Positions 63,151 to 64,000 of a stretch of 64,000 bases of DNA are shown piece by piece. Under the pieces are notes generated by a model. The model was not told the origin of the DNA. It saw only the letters and a program-made list of their open reading frames with translations, and did no database searches. This stretch comes from Dendrolimus kikuchii (lineage: Eukaryota > Arthropoda > Insecta > Lepidoptera > Lasiocampidae): the NCBI GenBank assembly GCA_019925095.2, contig CM034388.1, forward strand, positions 6,346,501 to 6,410,500. Reading direction: 5' to 3'. The position numbers were made by a program, and so were the translations under genes. How positions within the stretch are numbered: position 1 is the stretch's first letter; every line of letters begins with the position of its first letter.

Positions 63151-64000
63151 ATTTTTATTATCGACAAGCTATCAGTAGTGTTCGACCGGTGTTGTAGGTT
63201 TCGACTTAAATGACGAATTTTCGGCAATCATAGATTTTACACCTATATTATATGTTACTGTGAATTAGGATTACAAAATTTAATGTTGTATTTTTATTAT
63301 TTTATAACAACCACTATGTACTATAATAGCTAATATTTCAGAATCAGTTGTGTACTCGCTAATATAATAATTGTAGTAGGTTATGACAAAAGGAGGATGG
63401 AATATTTTTAAAAGAATTTTAAAATATACCAGGCAAGCACCTCTACTTGAAATTATTCGAGGAGATTTACCCTCAATTTGTGAGTCAAGGACAATGCTTT
63501 AAGGGTTTTAATAAATTCTCAATAAAAAACAAAAGCCGAAAGCATTCGGCAACAGCAAGAGCTGTTGACAACTGAAATTTTCGGCGCAAAACTAACCTGC
63601 CGGTCTGGCACTAAACCATTTGAATATAAACTTTAACCTTAGTGAATTAACCGACGAAAATTAGAATACAATTAAAACAGTCACTTGTTAAAGCACGTAG
63701 ATTATTTAAACTATTCGTATTATATAAAACACAGGAACGCGATTCATGCTGTAATCTTATAGGGCTGCCAGATAAAAAAACTGACAAATCCTGACAAAAA
63801 GATAACTCCAGTAAAAAAAATGTTTATCCTTTGTTTTATTTACAACAAATCTTGAAACACCACTTTAGGCTGAAAAGAAAATTATTACCTACGGAGTAGC
63901 TGCTACTCGGCCCGCGTGACATTTAGACTTTATATTTATGTCTCTTGAGTTATTTAAGATAAACATATACAAAAATTGAGTTATAACTGCTGTGTACGGA
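63151..64000. other. AT-rich sequence upstream of ACC, nothing recognised
   Basis: There is no ORF, repeat family or RNA gene I can name. It could include the promoter of the long ACC transcript, but no core promoter could be assigned. Confidence 0.4.

Overview
This is animal nuclear DNA: AT-rich, split by introns and packed with transposable elements. The repeats point to a butterfly or moth. They include a mag-type Ty3/gypsy element with very short LTRs, many Helitron-like elements ending in CTAG, and retroposon tails typical of Lepidoptera. There is no prokaryotic gene organisation.

One host gene fills most of the window: acetyl-CoA carboxylase (ACC), on the minus strand. I reconstructed 26 coding exons from protein similarity, GT/AG boundaries and phase continuity. 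The 5' end lies at high coordinates (first coding exon at 48.4 kb), and the gene runs off the low-coordinate edge inside its central region. The window covers the N-terminus, biotin carboxylase domain, biotin carrier domain and part of the central domain. The carboxyltransferase domain lies beyond position 1.

Two points about ACC stand out. (1) Two alternative N-terminal exon sets (48415-48500 plus 45695-45858, or 32724-32995) both end in phase 2 and can join the same exon at 25113-25230. The junction codon is Arg (CG|G) in one and Gln (CA|G) in the other, four residues before the predicted AMPK-target serine. (2) Between exons 21507-21578 and 16622-16715 the exon(s) for the ATP-grasp glycine-rich part of biotin carboxylase are absent. 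The interval holds an intact mag-like retrotransposon with identical 89-bp LTRs. Skipping the missing part keeps the frame but should inactivate the enzyme, so this is either an assembly or haplotype deletion, or a real lesion.

Layout: 1-25.2 kb is the exon-dense part of ACC, with short introns that carry SINEs, LINE 3' ends, an inverted-pair element and the mag element. From 25.2 to 48.5 kb there are long introns with the alternative first exons, a hAT element with a Helitron nested in it, a 9-bp minisatellite and many copies of a ~300-bp SINE-like repeat. From 48.5 to 63 kb lies a putative 5' intron with a mariner nested in a Helitron, a degenerate RNase H-bearing LINE, strong hairpins, a 2.7-kb region bounded by inverted repeats and tail-to-tail Helitrons. 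From 63 to 64 kb is a possible 5' UTR exon and upstream DNA. No second host gene, tRNA, rRNA or CRISPR array was found.
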